DNA of 64,000 nt from Neolewinella aurantiaca (GCF_008014675.1 NZ_VOXD01000004.1:62001-126000); one strand, 5' to 3'; numbered from the stretch's first letter, positions 1-9,996 are shown. Notes: generated by a model not told the origin, from the sequence alone. Numbers and translations are program-made.

Positions 1-1220
1 ACAACATCCAGAACAGTGGTGTACTGCTCGGTGCCATTGACGTAAGCGGAGACGCTGTACCAACACCTGACTTCGAAGGTTACCGTGAGGATCCTTCTAC
101 CGTTCCCGGAGTTCCCGAAGGAGCGTCTGCTTTCTCTACCATCAACGCCGTAAGTGACGATTTCGAGGTGCCTACTATCTTCAAGGGTAACCTCAGCTAC
201 ACGCACATCTTCGACAACCGCTACAGCCTCGGTTTCAACCTCCTTGCCAGCCGCACGGTAAACAACTACACTTACCAGGAGGCTAACCTGGTGGAAGATC
301 CTTTCTTCACTTCGGGAAGCGACGGCCGCGATGTATTCGTACCGGCGGAAACCATCACCGAAAATGGTTCTACCGACTGGACTGAATCACGTATTTCTGA
401 CCGCGTCGGGCGCACCCTCCTTCTGACTTCCGACGGAGAGCTGGATCAGATTGCACTGATCCTGGAAGCTACCGCTAAAATCGGCAAAGATGGCTACCTC
501 AACGCGAGCTACACCTTCAACGAAGCGAAAGACAACTCCAGCTACAACTGCTGTGTGGCCAATACTTCTACCTTCCTGCCGGTAACGGGCGATCCGCGTG
601 CGCTGAACCGTGGTATCTCCGACAACAACTTCGCTAATAAGCTGATCGTAAACGGAGCAACTCCGAGCTTCGCCGGCTTCAACCTCGGTTTTGCGGTCAT
701 CGGTTCCGGAGGCAGCCCCTACGGCTTTACCGTCAACAGCAACCGTAGCGCCAACGGCGATTTCAACCTGCGCAACGATGTAGCTTACATCTACGATCCG
801 GCCGACCCGAACACGCCCGCAGGCATTCGCGATGCTTACAACGAGATCCTCAATAACCCTGAAATTCCTGAGCACTACAAAGAGTACCTTCAGGATAACT
901 TCGGTCAGTTCGCGGAGCGTAACGGTGGTAAAAACCCCTTCCGCGCTACCGTCGATCTGCGTGCCGCTTACAAAATCACGCTGCCCAACACGAAGCACGG
1001 CCTCGAGATTACTGCCGACCTGTTCAACTTTGCTAACCTTCTCAACAAAGAATGGGGCGTAACGAACAACTACAGCCGCGAAAACCGACTGATGAGCATC
1101 ACTGGCTTCGATCAGGAAACAGAGTCTTACATCTACTCCGTCAACTCCGGTGTCGCCAACGAATCGATCAACGGTACACCATGGCGCCTGCAAATGGGCG
1201 TTCGGTACACTTTTAACTAG
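1..1220 (+). CDS. TonB-dependent receptor, Oar-like, C-terminal part (5' end outside window)
   Basis: The reading frame is open from the first bases of the window, so only about the last 405 residues are present; apparent internal starts such as the GTG at 168 are not the real start. The translation is rich in alternating Tyr/Asn/Phe strands typical of an outer-membrane beta-barrel and ends in a barrel-closing strand, MGVRYTFN. It resembles the C-terminal half of large carboxypeptidase-regulatory-domain receptors (Oar/OmpA-like) of Bacteroidota, which are energised by TonB and import unknown ligands. Plug and signal peptide lie outside the window, so the substrate cannot be inferred. A hairpin follows about 120 bases after the stop. 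Confidence 0.8.
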   Translation, partial: NIQNSGVLLGAIDVSGDAVPTPDFEGYREDPSTVPGVPEGASAFSTINAVSDDFEVPTIFKGNLSYTHIFDNRYSLGFNLLASRTVNNYTYQEANLVEDPFFTSGSDGRDVFVPAETITENGSTDWTESRISDRVGRTLLLTSDGELDQIALILEATAKIGKDGYLNASYTFNEAKDNSSYNCCVANTSTFLPVTGDPRALNRGISDNNFANKLIVNGATPSFAGFNLGFAVIGSGGSPYGFTVNSNRSANGDFNLRNDVAYIYDPADPNTPAGIRDAYNEILNNPEIPEHYKEYLQDNFGQFAERNGGKNPFRATVDLRAAYKITLPNTKHGLEITADLFNFANLLNKEWGVTNNYSRENRLMSITGFDQETESYIYSVNSGVANESINGTPWRLQMGVRYTFN

Positions 1221-1238
1221 TCTGTAATTTGATAGTGA

Positions 1239-1256
1239 GGCGGGGCCGCAGGTGCA
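1239..1256 (+). repeat. dispersed GC-rich motif, copy 1
   Basis: GGCGGGGCCGCAGGTGCA, an 18-bp match to a motif found 17 times in this window (consensus GGGCGCGGMCGCRGGTGCA). This copy lies 20 bases after the receptor stop codon. It has no obvious partner of opposite orientation nearby. Confidence 0.6.
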
Positions 1257-1338
1257 AGGGTTGCTTTTCGAGAAAGGAGCAACGTGAATGCCCCCCAGCG
1301 GCTCCTCTGAATCCTGTTTTCATCATCACAACTTTTGT

Positions 1339-1363
1339 GGAGGCCGGCAATCCGTCGGCCTCC
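1339..1363 (+). terminator. hairpin, possible terminator of the upstream receptor gene
   Basis: GGAGGCCG and CGGCCTCC form a perfect 8-bp stem with a 9-base loop. The following GCTTTGTT is only a weak U tract. It lies between the receptor stop (1220) and the next gene (1519). Confidence 0.45.
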
Positions 1364-1518
1364 GCTTTGTTGCTCCTGATCATTTGGTCCGGGGCCAGCT
1401 TTCGGAGCCTCTTTCATTGAGGGCTTCATGCAGCGATGCAGTTCAGCTTTTCGCAGAATCCGAAACACGCTGGCGCGGCCAGCGGAAGCCATTGCTCCGC
1501 CGCTTTAAAAACATAGCT

Positions 1519-3930
1519 ATGAAATATACTCTTCCACTAATATTATCCCTTGCGCTCCTAACGGTTTTTGCATCCTGCGGCCGCGCCCCTCAAATGAATA
1601 CGGGCGATAAAGTAGAGCGAAACCACCTGGCTAATGGTTGGGCGCTTACGCCCATCGGTACCCAGACCGACCTCGGCGATCTGCCACTGAACGCCGTGGT
1701 AAGTGCCAACGGACAGCGTATGGCGGTAACGAACAACGGCCAGAGCATTCACTCTCTGCAGTGGCTTGACCTGGCCAAGACCAAGGTGTTGAGCACTCTG
1801 GAAATAGAAGCCGGCTGGGTGGGGCTTACCCTCAACCAGGCCGGAACCCGCCTCTACGCCTCCGGCGGAGAAACGAATAAAGTCTGGATTGTCAGCACCG
1901 AAAAAGACGAGCTTACACTGATCGATTCACTGGTGCTCACCCAGCCCTGGCCCGAAGGCGTGGCTTCGGTATCCGGCCTGAGCCTCGACGAAAAACGCAA
2001 CCACCTCTATGCCGTAACTAAGCGCGACAGTAGCCTGTACACCTTCGATCTGGCGACCGGCGATAAACTGAGCCGTACTCCGCTCGGTGCGTCGGCCTAT
2101 GCCTGCTCTTACGATGCAGGCCGCGACGAACTGTACGTATCGCTTTGGGACAACGACGCAGTGGCCGTTATCGACCCCGTTGATTTCACGACGAAAGCCC
2201 GCATCGAGGTAGGCTATCACCCCAATGATTTGCTGCGCCACCCTACCGACAACCGGCTGTTCGTAGCCTGTGCCGACGAAAATGCGGTCGCTGTCATTGA
2301 CCTCGATAAACTCGCCGTAAGCGAGCAACTGAACTGTGCCCTCTACCCCGATGCGCCAACGGGAAGTACCACCAACGCCCTCGCGCTCTCTCCTGACGGC
2401 AAGACCCTTTACGCTGCCAACGCCGACAACAACGCTCTGGCGGTATTCGACGTGGCCCGGCCCGGTTTCTCTGAATCGGAAGGCTTCATCCCCACCGGTT
2501 GGTATCCAACCGCAGTAAAGGCCGTCGGTGACCAGCTGTACGTCGTGAACGGAAAAGGACTGACGACCAAAGCCAACCCTAACGGGCCCAACCCCTACGA
2601 GCGCCGCACGCCAGAGACGGAGTACATCGCCCGCCTTTTCCCCGGTAACCTGTCGGCGTTCCCGGTTCCGGATGAAGCCGGTCTTAAGCGCTACACGGGC
2701 ATGGTTTATACCAATACGCCTTACACCAAAGAGAAAGAATTGCTGGCGGCTGGTGATCCTAACGGACCGATACCACGCCGGGTCGGGGACCCCAGCCCCA
2801 TCAAATATGTCTTCTACATCATTAAAGAAAACCGGACGTACGACCAGATACTGGGCGATATGCCCGAGGGCAACGGTGATCCCCGTCTTTGCATCTTTCC
2901 TGACAGCGTTTCCCCGAACCATCACGCCCTGGCCAGAGAGTTTGTGTTGCTGGACAACTACTACGTCGACGCCGAAGTAAGCGCCGACGGCCACAACTGG
3001 AGTACCGCTGCCTACGCTACGGACTACACCGAAAAAGTATGGCCCACCAGCTACGGTGGCCGGGGTGGTGCGTATGACTTTGAAGGACAGCGCGAAATCA
3101 GTTACCCTAAGCAGGGCTACATCTGGGATTACTGCCTTCGTGCCGGTATCAGCTACCGCACTTACGGAGAGTTCTCCAACCTCAACGAAACCTATCTGGA
3201 AAGCCTGGAAGGGCATATGGCTACGGAGTTTCCGGGCTATAATCTGCGGATTCGGGATACCCTCCGCTACTCCCGTTGGGAAGCGGATTTCGATTCGTTG
3301 CTGGCCGTCAACGCCGTGCCGCGCTTCAATACCATTCGCTTCGGTAATGACCACACCTCCGGTGCCAGACTGGGGTCCCCGACGCCGGCGGCAATGGTTG
3401 CAGATAACGACCTGGCCATCGGCAAATTCGTAGAGCATCTCTCTAAGTCTTCCATTTGGAAAGAGTCTGCCGTATTCATTACCGAAGACGATGCCCAAAA
3501 TGGCCCCGATCACGTGGATGCGCACCGCTCGCTGATGCTGATCGCCAGCCCCTACACCCGCCGGAAGCACGTGGAATCAACGATGTACTCCACCGCCGGC
3601 GCGCTGCGGACAATGGAGCTCATTCTCGGGTTACCGCCGATGAGTCAGTATGATGCGGCGGCGACTCCGCTTTTTGCCTGCTTCCAGAACACACCTGATA
3701 CGACAGGCTACCGCGCCCGGCCGGCCAATATCGACCTGGATGCTGTAAACGTGAGAAAGAACAGCCTTTCTGAGCTGTCTGAAAAAATAGACCTGGATCG
3801 TGAAGACCAGGTTCCTGACGAGCTATTTACCGCAATTATCTGGAAAACAGTGCTGGGCGAAGACGCCGTAGTACCGGCACCACGCCGGGGAGCATTCATT
3901 AAAATAGGAGAAGATGAAGACGAAGATTAA
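1519..3930 (+). CDS. lipoprotein with YncE-like beta-propeller and phosphoesterase domain
   Basis: 803 residues if started at the ATG at 1519, chosen because it opens a clean lipoprotein signal ending LTVFASC (Cys20); the frame is open further upstream, but that part is not protein-like. Residues ~60-400 carry repeated blades (VAVIDP, LALSPDGKTLYAAN) of a YncE-type seven-bladed propeller. From residue ~427, YIIKENRTYDQILGDMPEGN followed by SADGHNWS and EDDAQNGPDHVDAHR match the phosphoesterase/alkaline-phosphatase superfamily (acid phosphatase/phospholipase C-like). It is probably anchored in the outer membrane or periplasm and releases phosphate from an unknown substrate. The last 17 bases overlap the next gene, a TonB receptor, suggesting a coupled hydrolysis-and-uptake operon (inference). 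Confidence 0.85.
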   Translation: MKYTLPLILSLALLTVFASCGRAPQMNTGDKVERNHLANGWALTPIGTQTDLGDLPLNAVVSANGQRMAVTNNGQSIHSLQWLDLAKTKVLSTLEIEAGWVGLTLNQAGTRLYASGGETNKVWIVSTEKDELTLIDSLVLTQPWPEGVASVSGLSLDEKRNHLYAVTKRDSSLYTFDLATGDKLSRTPLGASAYACSYDAGRDELYVSLWDNDAVAVIDPVDFTTKARIEVGYHPNDLLRHPTDNRLFVACADENAVAVIDLDKLAVSEQLNCALYPDAPTGSTTNALALSPDGKTLYAANADNNALAVFDVARPGFSESEGFIPTGWYPTAVKAVGDQLYVVNGKGLTTKANPNGPNPYERRTPETEYIARLFPGNLSAFPVPDEAGLKRYTGMVYTNTPYTKEKELLAAGDPNGPIPRRVGDPSPIKYVFYIIKENRTYDQILGDMPEGNGDPRLCIFPDSVSPNHHALAREFVLLDNYYVDAEVSADGHNWSTAAYATDYTEKVWPTSYGGRGGAYDFEGQREISYPKQGYIWDYCLRAGISYRTYGEFSNLNETYLESLEGHMATEFPGYNLRIRDTLRYSRWEADFDSLLAVNAVPRFNTIRFGNDHTSGARLGSPTPAAMVADNDLAIGKFVEHLSKSSIWKESAVFITEDDAQNGPDHVDAHRSLMLIASPYTRRKHVESTMYSTAGALRTMELILGLPPMSQYDAAATPLFACFQNTPDTTGYRARPANIDLDAVNVRKNSLSELSEKIDLDREDQVPDELFTAIIWKTVLGEDAVVPAPRRGAFIKIGEDEDED

Positions 3931-6046
3931 ATTTTTGCCAGGGCTATTGCTCGGGCTGGGCCTCAGCCTGCAACTTGCCAGCCAGAACGACAGCGGGGTA
4001 AACGTTGAAACCGACACTCCTCCGTCGGGTACAGAAATAAACGTGGTCCGGGATTCAACGTTGAAGGACAGCTTATGGAGCACCTTCAGCAGCGACCTCG
4101 ACCAGGTTGTCGTTACGGCGCAACGCCGCTCTGCTTCCCGGCAGGAGGCAGGGAACAGTGTTCAATTGTTGAGTCGTGATTTTCTTGATCGTCAGACGCC
4201 CCGCTCCATGGCTGAGGCGCTGGTCGGTGTCCCCGGCGTCTGGATGCAGAAGACGAACCACGGTGGCGGATCACCCTTCGTGCGTGGCCTTACCGGAAAT
4301 CAGGTGTTGTTGCTTTACGACGGAATACGGCTCAATAATTCAACCTACCGCTACGGACCCAACCAATACTTCAACAGCATAGATCCTTTCTCTGTAGAGA
4401 GGGTAGAGGTTGTGCCGGGTGGGGGCGGAGTACTGTACGGCAGCGATGCGCTTGGCGGTACGATTAATGTTTTGACCAGAGAGCCACAATTTGCTGCGGG
4501 CGATTCAACCTTATTGACGGGCCGTTTACTGGGGCGGCTGCGAAGCTCGGACATGGAAAAAACCATGCGTGCTGAAGTAGGTGTCGAAAAGGAAAAACTA
4601 GCCTTGTTCGCAGGCGTCAGCCTGCGCGATTTCGGCAACCTTCACGGTGGCGGAGACCTGGGCGAACTCGTGGCAACCGGTTACGACGAACGTGCTGTCG
4701 ACGTAAAAGCAAAGTTCAAAACAGGCAAGCGCAGCGTCCTGACCGCAGCGTACAATGGTCTGGTGCAAACCGGTGTCGGCCGTTACGATCAGGTAGCTCA
4801 GCGGGGCTACGCCCGCTACGACTTCGATCCGCAAGAGCGTCAACTCGCTTACCTGCGTTGGCGCTTGCTGCCGGTAGCCTCCTGGTGGGAAAGCTTTGAG
4901 GTGACAGCCGCTCATCAGCAGAGCCGGGAAGTCCGCTTAAAACAGAAAGAGGATAGCGAAATCCTCACCCGGGAGGATGACCGTATCAATACCAATTCTT
5001 TGGCTGCGGTGGCAGGCTTCAGGTTTAATCCGGCATGGACGGCTACTGTGGGTGCCGAGGCTTACCACGATCAGGTGTTCAGTTCTGCCTTTGACCAGAA
5101 CGTGAACGGAGGAGAAATCCTACCAAAACGTGGCCTGTATCCGGCGGAAGCAACTGCCCTGAGCTACGCGGTATTCACCAGCCACCGCTACCGTGTGGGC
5201 AACTGGGCGGTGAGTGCCGGTCTGCGGTACAACCTCTTCCGTACCGAGTTTACGGATGATACTTTTGGGAATACCGATTTCAAACCCACCGCACTGGTGT
5301 GGGACGGAGGCCTAACCTACAACCTGAGCCAGGGGCAGCAGTTGGAACTAAAGGTAGCTTCCAGCTTCCGGGCTCCGAACGTGAACGACCTGAGCAGCTT
5401 TGGTAGCTTCGATTTCGGTATCGAGGTACCCAGTCCGGATCTGGAGCCTGAGCGAAGCCTCAACACAGAACTGGCCTACCGGCAGTATAGCGGAAGGCTA
5501 AAATGGGGTGTAACGGTATTCCGTAACCAACTCCGTAACCTGATCGAGCGGGAGCAATCAACCTACCTGGGAGAAGCAACCTACGAAGGCCAGGATGTCT
5601 ACACCAAAGTCAACCGGTCGGAAGCAACCATCTTTGGAGCGGAGGCTGATGCCGATTTCCGGCTCAACGATCAGTGGCGCATCATTACCAACCTGAGCTA
5701 CACCCGTGGCGAAGCGGACGGTAAGCCGATGCGACGCATTCCTCCGCTGCACGGTCGTTTTGACGTACTGTACCGTCCCGCCAAAAGCAAATGGTTTGCC
5801 GATGGTTCGCTCTTGTGGGCCGGCGCGCAGCGCCGGCTTAGCGGCGGCGACGTTGACGACCACCGCATTGCGGTGGGTGGTACCGATGGTTGGCTGACTG
5901 TTGGTGTCCGGGGCGGCTACGAATGGAAAGCCTGGACGGTTACACTCTTCGCTAATAACCTGAACAATGCGGCTTACCGTCTGCACGGCTCCGGTGTAGA
6001 CGGAGCGGGCCGCCACGCCGGAATGGAAGTTGCCTGGCGGTGGTAA
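3914..6046 (+). CDS. TonB-dependent outer-membrane receptor
   Basis: 710 residues starting with a signal peptide (MKTKIKFLPGLLLGLGLSLQ). The plug domain begins at about residue 63 (DQVVVTAQRR) and contains the typical GVPGVWMQ, VRGLTGNQVLLLYDGIRLN and VERVEVVPGGGGVLYGSDAL motifs. The rest is barrel, ending in VAWRW with a C-terminal aromatic. Complete plug plus barrel and no carboxypeptidase-regulatory extension indicate a FepA/HmuR-type importer rather than SusC. The start overlaps the preceding phosphoesterase lipoprotein by 17 bases, so translation is probably coupled. The ligand is unknown; the partner points to a phosphorylated or organophosphate compound, but heme-type receptors share the same plug signature. 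Confidence 0.85.
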   Translation: MKTKIKFLPGLLLGLGLSLQLASQNDSGVNVETDTPPSGTEINVVRDSTLKDSLWSTFSSDLDQVVVTAQRRSASRQEAGNSVQLLSRDFLDRQTPRSMAEALVGVPGVWMQKTNHGGGSPFVRGLTGNQVLLLYDGIRLNNSTYRYGPNQYFNSIDPFSVERVEVVPGGGGVLYGSDALGGTINVLTREPQFAAGDSTLLTGRLLGRLRSSDMEKTMRAEVGVEKEKLALFAGVSLRDFGNLHGGGDLGELVATGYDERAVDVKAKFKTGKRSVLTAAYNGLVQTGVGRYDQVAQRGYARYDFDPQERQLAYLRWRLLPVASWWESFEVTAAHQQSREVRLKQKEDSEILTREDDRINTNSLAAVAGFRFNPAWTATVGAEAYHDQVFSSAFDQNVNGGEILPKRGLYPAEATALSYAVFTSHRYRVGNWAVSAGLRYNLFRTEFTDDTFGNTDFKPTALVWDGGLTYNLSQGQQLELKVASSFRAPNVNDLSSFGSFDFGIEVPSPDLEPERSLNTELAYRQYSGRLKWGVTVFRNQLRNLIEREQSTYLGEATYEGQDVYTKVNRSEATIFGAEADADFRLNDQWRIITNLSYTRGEADGKPMRRIPPLHGRFDVLYRPAKSKWFADGSLLWAGAQRRLSGGDVDDHRIAVGGTDGWLTVGVRGGYEWKAWTVTLFANNLNNAAYRLHGSGVDGAGRHAGMEVAWRW

Positions 6047-6056
6047 GTTTTGCGGA

Positions 6057-6095
6057 GGGCAGCGCCGAAGTAACGGATAAACTCCGGCGCTGCCC
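6057..6095 (+). terminator. strong GC hairpin after the receptor gene
   Basis: GGGCAGCGCCG and CGGCGCTGCCC form a perfect 11-bp stem around a 17-base loop, starting 10 bases after the stop codon. There is no clear U tract, so it may be a terminator-like or mRNA 3'-end stabilising structure. Confidence 0.5.
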
Positions 6096-6161
6096 ACTGT
6101 GAAATTCTACTCTTGATATATGTCAAGGCGAGGAGAGGAGGAAGCTCCTGACCTTTGCCTC

Positions 6162-6587
6162 ATGCTACACATACAAACTACGATTCAGCTCCCCGCCCCA
6201 CCCGAAAAGGTGTGGGCAGTGCTCACCGACTTCGACTCTTACCCCCGGTGGAACCCCTTCGTCACCCGCGCCGAAGGCGACTGGGCCGTAGGCAATACCG
6301 TTGCCATTACTGCCGGTGGTATGGATTTCAAGCCGAAGGTTCTCGCCTTCACCCCCGACCGGGAACTACGCTGGAAGGGCAAACTGCTCTTCAACGGCAT
6401 CTTCGACGGGGAGCACTATTTCTTACTCACTGATAATTGCGACGGAACTACAGAGTTGGAGCACGGCGAGTGCTTCACGGGCTTGCTCGTGCCTGCCTTT
6501 CGGAAGAAATTGGAGACAGAGACCAAGGCTGGGTTCGAGGAGATGAACCTGGCTTTACTGGAGCGGATGCCTACCCGGCCAGGCTAG
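6162..6587 (+). CDS. SRPBCC (START-like) family protein
   Basis: 141 residues from the ATG at 6162 (MLHIQTTIQLPAPPEKVW); the frame opens at 6120, but the family begins with exactly this strand. VWAVLTDFDSYPRWNPFVT is the classic first helix of SRPBCC/polyketide-cyclase-like proteins, followed by alternating beta strands and a long C-terminal helix (FRKKLETETKAGFEEMN). These proteins form a hydrophobic cavity that binds lipids or other small apolar ligands; no catalytic function can be assigned. The 3' end overlaps the end of mfd on the opposite strand by 17 bases, so the two genes are convergent. Confidence 0.8.
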   Translation: MLHIQTTIQLPAPPEKVWAVLTDFDSYPRWNPFVTRAEGDWAVGNTVAITAGGMDFKPKVLAFTPDRELRWKGKLLFNGIFDGEHYFLLTDNCDGTTELEHGECFTGLLVPAFRKKLETETKAGFEEMNLALLERMPTRPG

Positions 6588-9500
6588 CCTCTCCGCGAAT
6601 CTCTTTAACCATCTCCTCCATCTTAATCGCAAGCCCTTCCAGCAATTTCTGCGTCTGATCCATAGAGCGAACGTTTTCTTTTACAAGCATCAGGCGTTGG
6701 GGTGAGGTCTTTTGCTTCAGTTTCAAGCCTCGCAGCGCACCTTCCTTGGCAATCAGCCCTGATAAAGCCGTAAAACCATCAGATTCGTAATACAAAGACT
6801 GCGGATTCTCGATAAAGAACAGCAACAGTTTATTGTTCTTCAAAATCAGTCGCTCAAAGCCCAGACGGCGGCAGAGCCAGCGAAGCCGCAATCCGTCGAA
6901 GAGTTCTTCTACTTCGGGTGGGATTTTGCCGAAACGATCTACAAGTCCTTCAGCAAATTTCTTCAATTCCTCTTCGGTCTCCAGGCTGTCGAGCGTTTGG
7001 TAAAGACGCAAGCGTTCAGCCGTGCTTTCTACGTAGAGGGTAGGGATGAGCATCTCCGTATCCGTCTCGATGTTTACTTCCCGCACAAAGTCGGAGACTT
7101 CCTTTAGCTGGTCAGCGAAGACATCTTTGAATTCACCCTGCTTCAATTCCCGGACGGCCTCTTCCAGAATGCGCTGGTAGGTCTCGTAACCCATATCTGA
7201 GATGAAACCGGATTGTTCTCCGCCCAGAAGGTTACCCGCTCCGCGGATATCCAGGTCTTTCATCGCAATATTGAAACCGGAGCCCAGATCGCTGTATTCT
7301 TCCAGGGTCCGAAGTCGCTTGCGGGCTTCGGGTGTCAGTACTGAGATAGGAGGAGCAATCAGATAGCAAAAAGCTTTTTTATTGGAGCGTCCTACGCGAC
7401 CCCGCAACTGGTGCAAATCCGACAAGCCGAACTGATGAGCATTATTGATGATGATGGTGTTCGCGTTGGAAATGTCGAGCCCGGTTTCAATGATGTTGGT
7501 ACAAATGAGCACATCGTACCGGCGGTCAATGAAATCCAATAGCGTTTTTTCCAGAACCTTAGGGTCCATCTGTCCGTGGGCTTTTGCAAACTGGACATCG
7601 GGGCACAGTTTACGCATCATCACGACCATGTCGTCGAGGCTCTTTACGCGGTTGTGGACGAAGAACGCCTGCCCTCCCCGGAAAACTTCATTCTCGATGG
7701 ACTCTTTGATAACCTCCTCGTTGAACTGCCGCACTTCGGTGTGAATCGGCTGCCGGTTGGGTGGGGCTGTACGCAGTACGCTCATGTCTCGGGCGTTCAT
7801 GAGGCTGAACTGCATAGTGCGGGGAATCGGGGTGGCGGTGAGTGTCAGGGTGTCTACGTTGACCTGAATGGCGCGGAGTTTTTCCTTGGCCTTTACGCCG
7901 AATTTTTGTTCTTCGTCGATCACCAACAGACCAAGGTCCTTGAACTTTACCTTGTTGCTGAGGATAGCGTGGGTACCAATCAGGAGGTCTATCTCTCCGG
8001 ACTCGAGCCTCTTATAAATTTCTGTTTTTTCTTTAGCCGTGCGGAAGCGGTTGACGTAATCTACCGTCATGCCAAATGGCTCCAGCCGTTCCTTGAATAC
8101 CCGAAAATGCTGAAGGGCCAGAATGGTAGTGGGCACTAAAACAGCCACTTGTTTGCCGTCTTCCGCGGCCTTGAAGGCGGCGCGCAGAGCAATCTCCGTC
8201 TTGCCGAATCCCACATCTCCACAGATCAGCCGGTCCATCGGGTTGGGCTTCATCATGTCCTGCTTCACGGCGTTAGTGGCCGAAAGTTGGTCTGGGGTGT
8301 CTTCGTATATGAAGCTCGCCTCGAGTTCGTTCTGCAGATGCCCGTCTGGCGGGAAGGCGTGGCCTGGCGTAGCCAGACGCTTGGCGTAGAGCTTGATCAG
8401 CTCGCCCGCCATGTCTTTCATCTTTTTCTTCGTGCGGGCCTTCATGTTTTTCCACGCTTCGCCTCCGATCTTATCGAGGCGGGGCAGGGTGCCGTCCTTT
8501 CCGGAGTACTTGCTCAGCTTATGAAGACTATTGATGCCGACGTAGAGAATGTCGTTGTTTTTATAGACCAAACGGACCGACTCCTGCTCTCGCCCACCAA
8601 TATTAAGCTTTTCCAATCCGGAAAAACGCCCGACGCCGTGATCGAGGTGAACGACGAGGTCTCCCGTTTGCAGGTCCCGCAGCATCCGCAGATTCAGGGC
8701 TTTGTCTTTGGTAAATCCTTTCTTCAGCCGGTAGCGGTGGTAGCGCTCAAAAATCTGGTGATCGGTATAGCAGGCAGCCTGCATGTCGGGGTCGATAAAC
8801 CCGGCGTGAATAGCAATCGGGATGGGCTCGAAGCGAACGGAAGCATCGAGGTCGTGAAAAATCGAATAAAAGCGCTCAATCTGCTTCGCATTGTTGGCGA
8901 AGATGTAGTTCGTCAGTCCGCCCGAAGTATTCTCCAGCAGGTTACGAATCAGGAGGTCAAAGTTTTTATTGAAGCTCGGCTGTGGCCTGGCCCGGCAATC
9001 GATCGTATGATTGATCGGCAGGCTCTGTTTGTAGTTGGTGAAAAAGACGATAGGTTTTTCCTTCACGTCTTCCAATACTTCGCCGGGACGAATAAAAGCG
9101 CGGTCGCGGAAGATGGCAGCAATCTCAGCGTCTTCAATCAGCGTCAGGTTCTGGGCAAATTCGTTGGCCTTGGTGAATGCCTCGTTGAGTTTGTCCATCA
9201 ACAACTGAAAGTCCCGCATCCAGATGAAAGTATCGGGCGGGAGCACCTCGAAGATGCTCGTCTTTTGATTCCGCTCAAACTTGGTGTTGATGTTAGGGAT
9301 AATACTTACGTATTCAACGCTGTCAATCGAACGCTGCTCCAGAGGATCAAAAGTGCGGATGGATTCTATCTCTTCGTCGAACAGCTCGATCCGGTAAGGG
9401 AATTCGTTGCCGTAGCTGAAGATGTCGATGATACCACCCCGGATACTGAATTGCCCCGGTTCGTAAACGAATTCCTGCCGCTTGAAACCGTATTCAACGA

Positions 9501-9996
9501 GTACTTCGATAATGGTGTCCACATCGATGTCCTCACCCTTGGTGAGTTCGATCCGGCTCTTGGTTAGTTCGCGGGGCGCGACGACCTGTTCAAACAATGC
9601 TTCGGGGTAAGTCACCACGATCTCGCCCTTGGATTTGGAGTGGGTGAGGTAGTTGATCGTTTCGGTGCGCAGCAGTACGTTCGTCGGGTCCAGGACCTCG
9701 AAGTAGAGCGGGCGGCGGAAGCTGTCGGGCAGCAGGCGGACCTGCTTCTTCGGCAACAGTTCGGCGATGGTGTTCTGGATGTAGGCCGCTTCTTCTTTGT
9801 CTGTTGCCACTACGAGATAGTGTCCGCCGGCGTGGCGGTAATTCCCGGCAATAAGGAAACTTTCAAGAGAACCGGCGAGCCCTTTGATTTGAATGCGTGG
9901 TGCATTTCCTTCCCGGCTGAGACGGGCAATTTCTTCGATCCGGGGGCTATCGGCGTAGCGCTGGAGGAGCTGTTCGGAGGGGTTGGGTAAGGACAT
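6571..9996 (-). CDS. mfd: transcription-repair coupling factor Mfd
   Basis: 1141 residues, full length for the family. Mfd removes RNA polymerase stalled at DNA lesions and recruits UvrA for nucleotide excision repair. Visible in order: an N-terminal UvrB-like module with IRGGIIDIFSYG; the CarD-like RNA-polymerase-interacting domain near residue 444 (GDLVVHLDHGVGRFSGLE); the translocase with Walker A GDVGFGKT (about 594), DEEQKFGV (about 691) and TATPIPRTMQFSL; helicase motif HQLRGRVGRSNKKAFCYL; and the C-terminal TRCF domain. The gene is monocistronic between a convergent SRPBCC gene and the repeat element E1, whose T-run lies only 48 bases upstream of the start. Confidence 0.97.
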   Translation of the reverse strand: MSLPNPSEQLLQRYADSPRIEEIARLSREGNAPRIQIKGLAGSLESFLIAGNYRHAGGHYLVVATDKEEAAYIQNTIAELLPKKQVRLLPDSFRRPLYFEVLDPTNVLLRTETINYLTHSKSKGEIVVTYPEALFEQVVAPRELTKSRIELTKGEDIDVDTIIEVLVEYGFKRQEFVYEPGQFSIRGGIIDIFSYGNEFPYRIELFDEEIESIRTFDPLEQRSIDSVEYVSIIPNINTKFERNQKTSIFEVLPPDTFIWMRDFQLLMDKLNEAFTKANEFAQNLTLIEDAEIAAIFRDRAFIRPGEVLEDVKEKPIVFFTNYKQSLPINHTIDCRARPQPSFNKNFDLLIRNLLENTSGGLTNYIFANNAKQIERFYSIFHDLDASVRFEPIPIAIHAGFIDPDMQAACYTDHQIFERYHRYRLKKGFTKDKALNLRMLRDLQTGDLVVHLDHGVGRFSGLEKLNIGGREQESVRLVYKNNDILYVGINSLHKLSKYSGKDGTLPRLDKIGGEAWKNMKARTKKKMKDMAGELIKLYAKRLATPGHAFPPDGHLQNELEASFIYEDTPDQLSATNAVKQDMMKPNPMDRLICGDVGFGKTEIALRAAFKAAEDGKQVAVLVPTTILALQHFRVFKERLEPFGMTVDYVNRFRTAKEKTEIYKRLESGEIDLLIGTHAILSNKVKFKDLGLLVIDEEQKFGVKAKEKLRAIQVNVDTLTLTATPIPRTMQFSLMNARDMSVLRTAPPNRQPIHTEVRQFNEEVIKESIENEVFRGGQAFFVHNRVKSLDDMVVMMRKLCPDVQFAKAHGQMDPKVLEKTLLDFIDRRYDVLICTNIIETGLDISNANTIIINNAHQFGLSDLHQLRGRVGRSNKKAFCYLIAPPISVLTPEARKRLRTLEEYSDLGSGFNIAMKDLDIRGAGNLLGGEQSGFISDMGYETYQRILEEAVRELKQGEFKDVFADQLKEVSDFVREVNIETDTEMLIPTLYVESTAERLRLYQTLDSLETEEELKKFAEGLVDRFGKIPPEVEELFDGLRLRWLCRRLGFERLILKNNKLLLFFIENPQSLYYESDGFTALSGLIAKEGALRGLKLKQKTSPQRLMLVKENVRSMDQTQKLLEGLAIKMEEMVKEIRGEASLAG

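Noticed and set aside
1571-1590. Another GC-rich motif copy in the lipoprotein signal (CCTGCGGCCGCGCCCC)
   Set aside because: Needs a one-base gap to align and encodes the lipobox Cys-Gly-Arg; likely coincidence.
1927-3570. Long minus-strand open frame (547 codons) opposite the phosphoesterase gene
   Set aside because: Mirror of a GC-rich coding gene; the plus-strand product has clear domains and signal peptide.
8149-9567. Plus-strand open frame of 472 codons inside mfd
   Set aside because: Antisense shadow of mfd, which is full length with all motifs.
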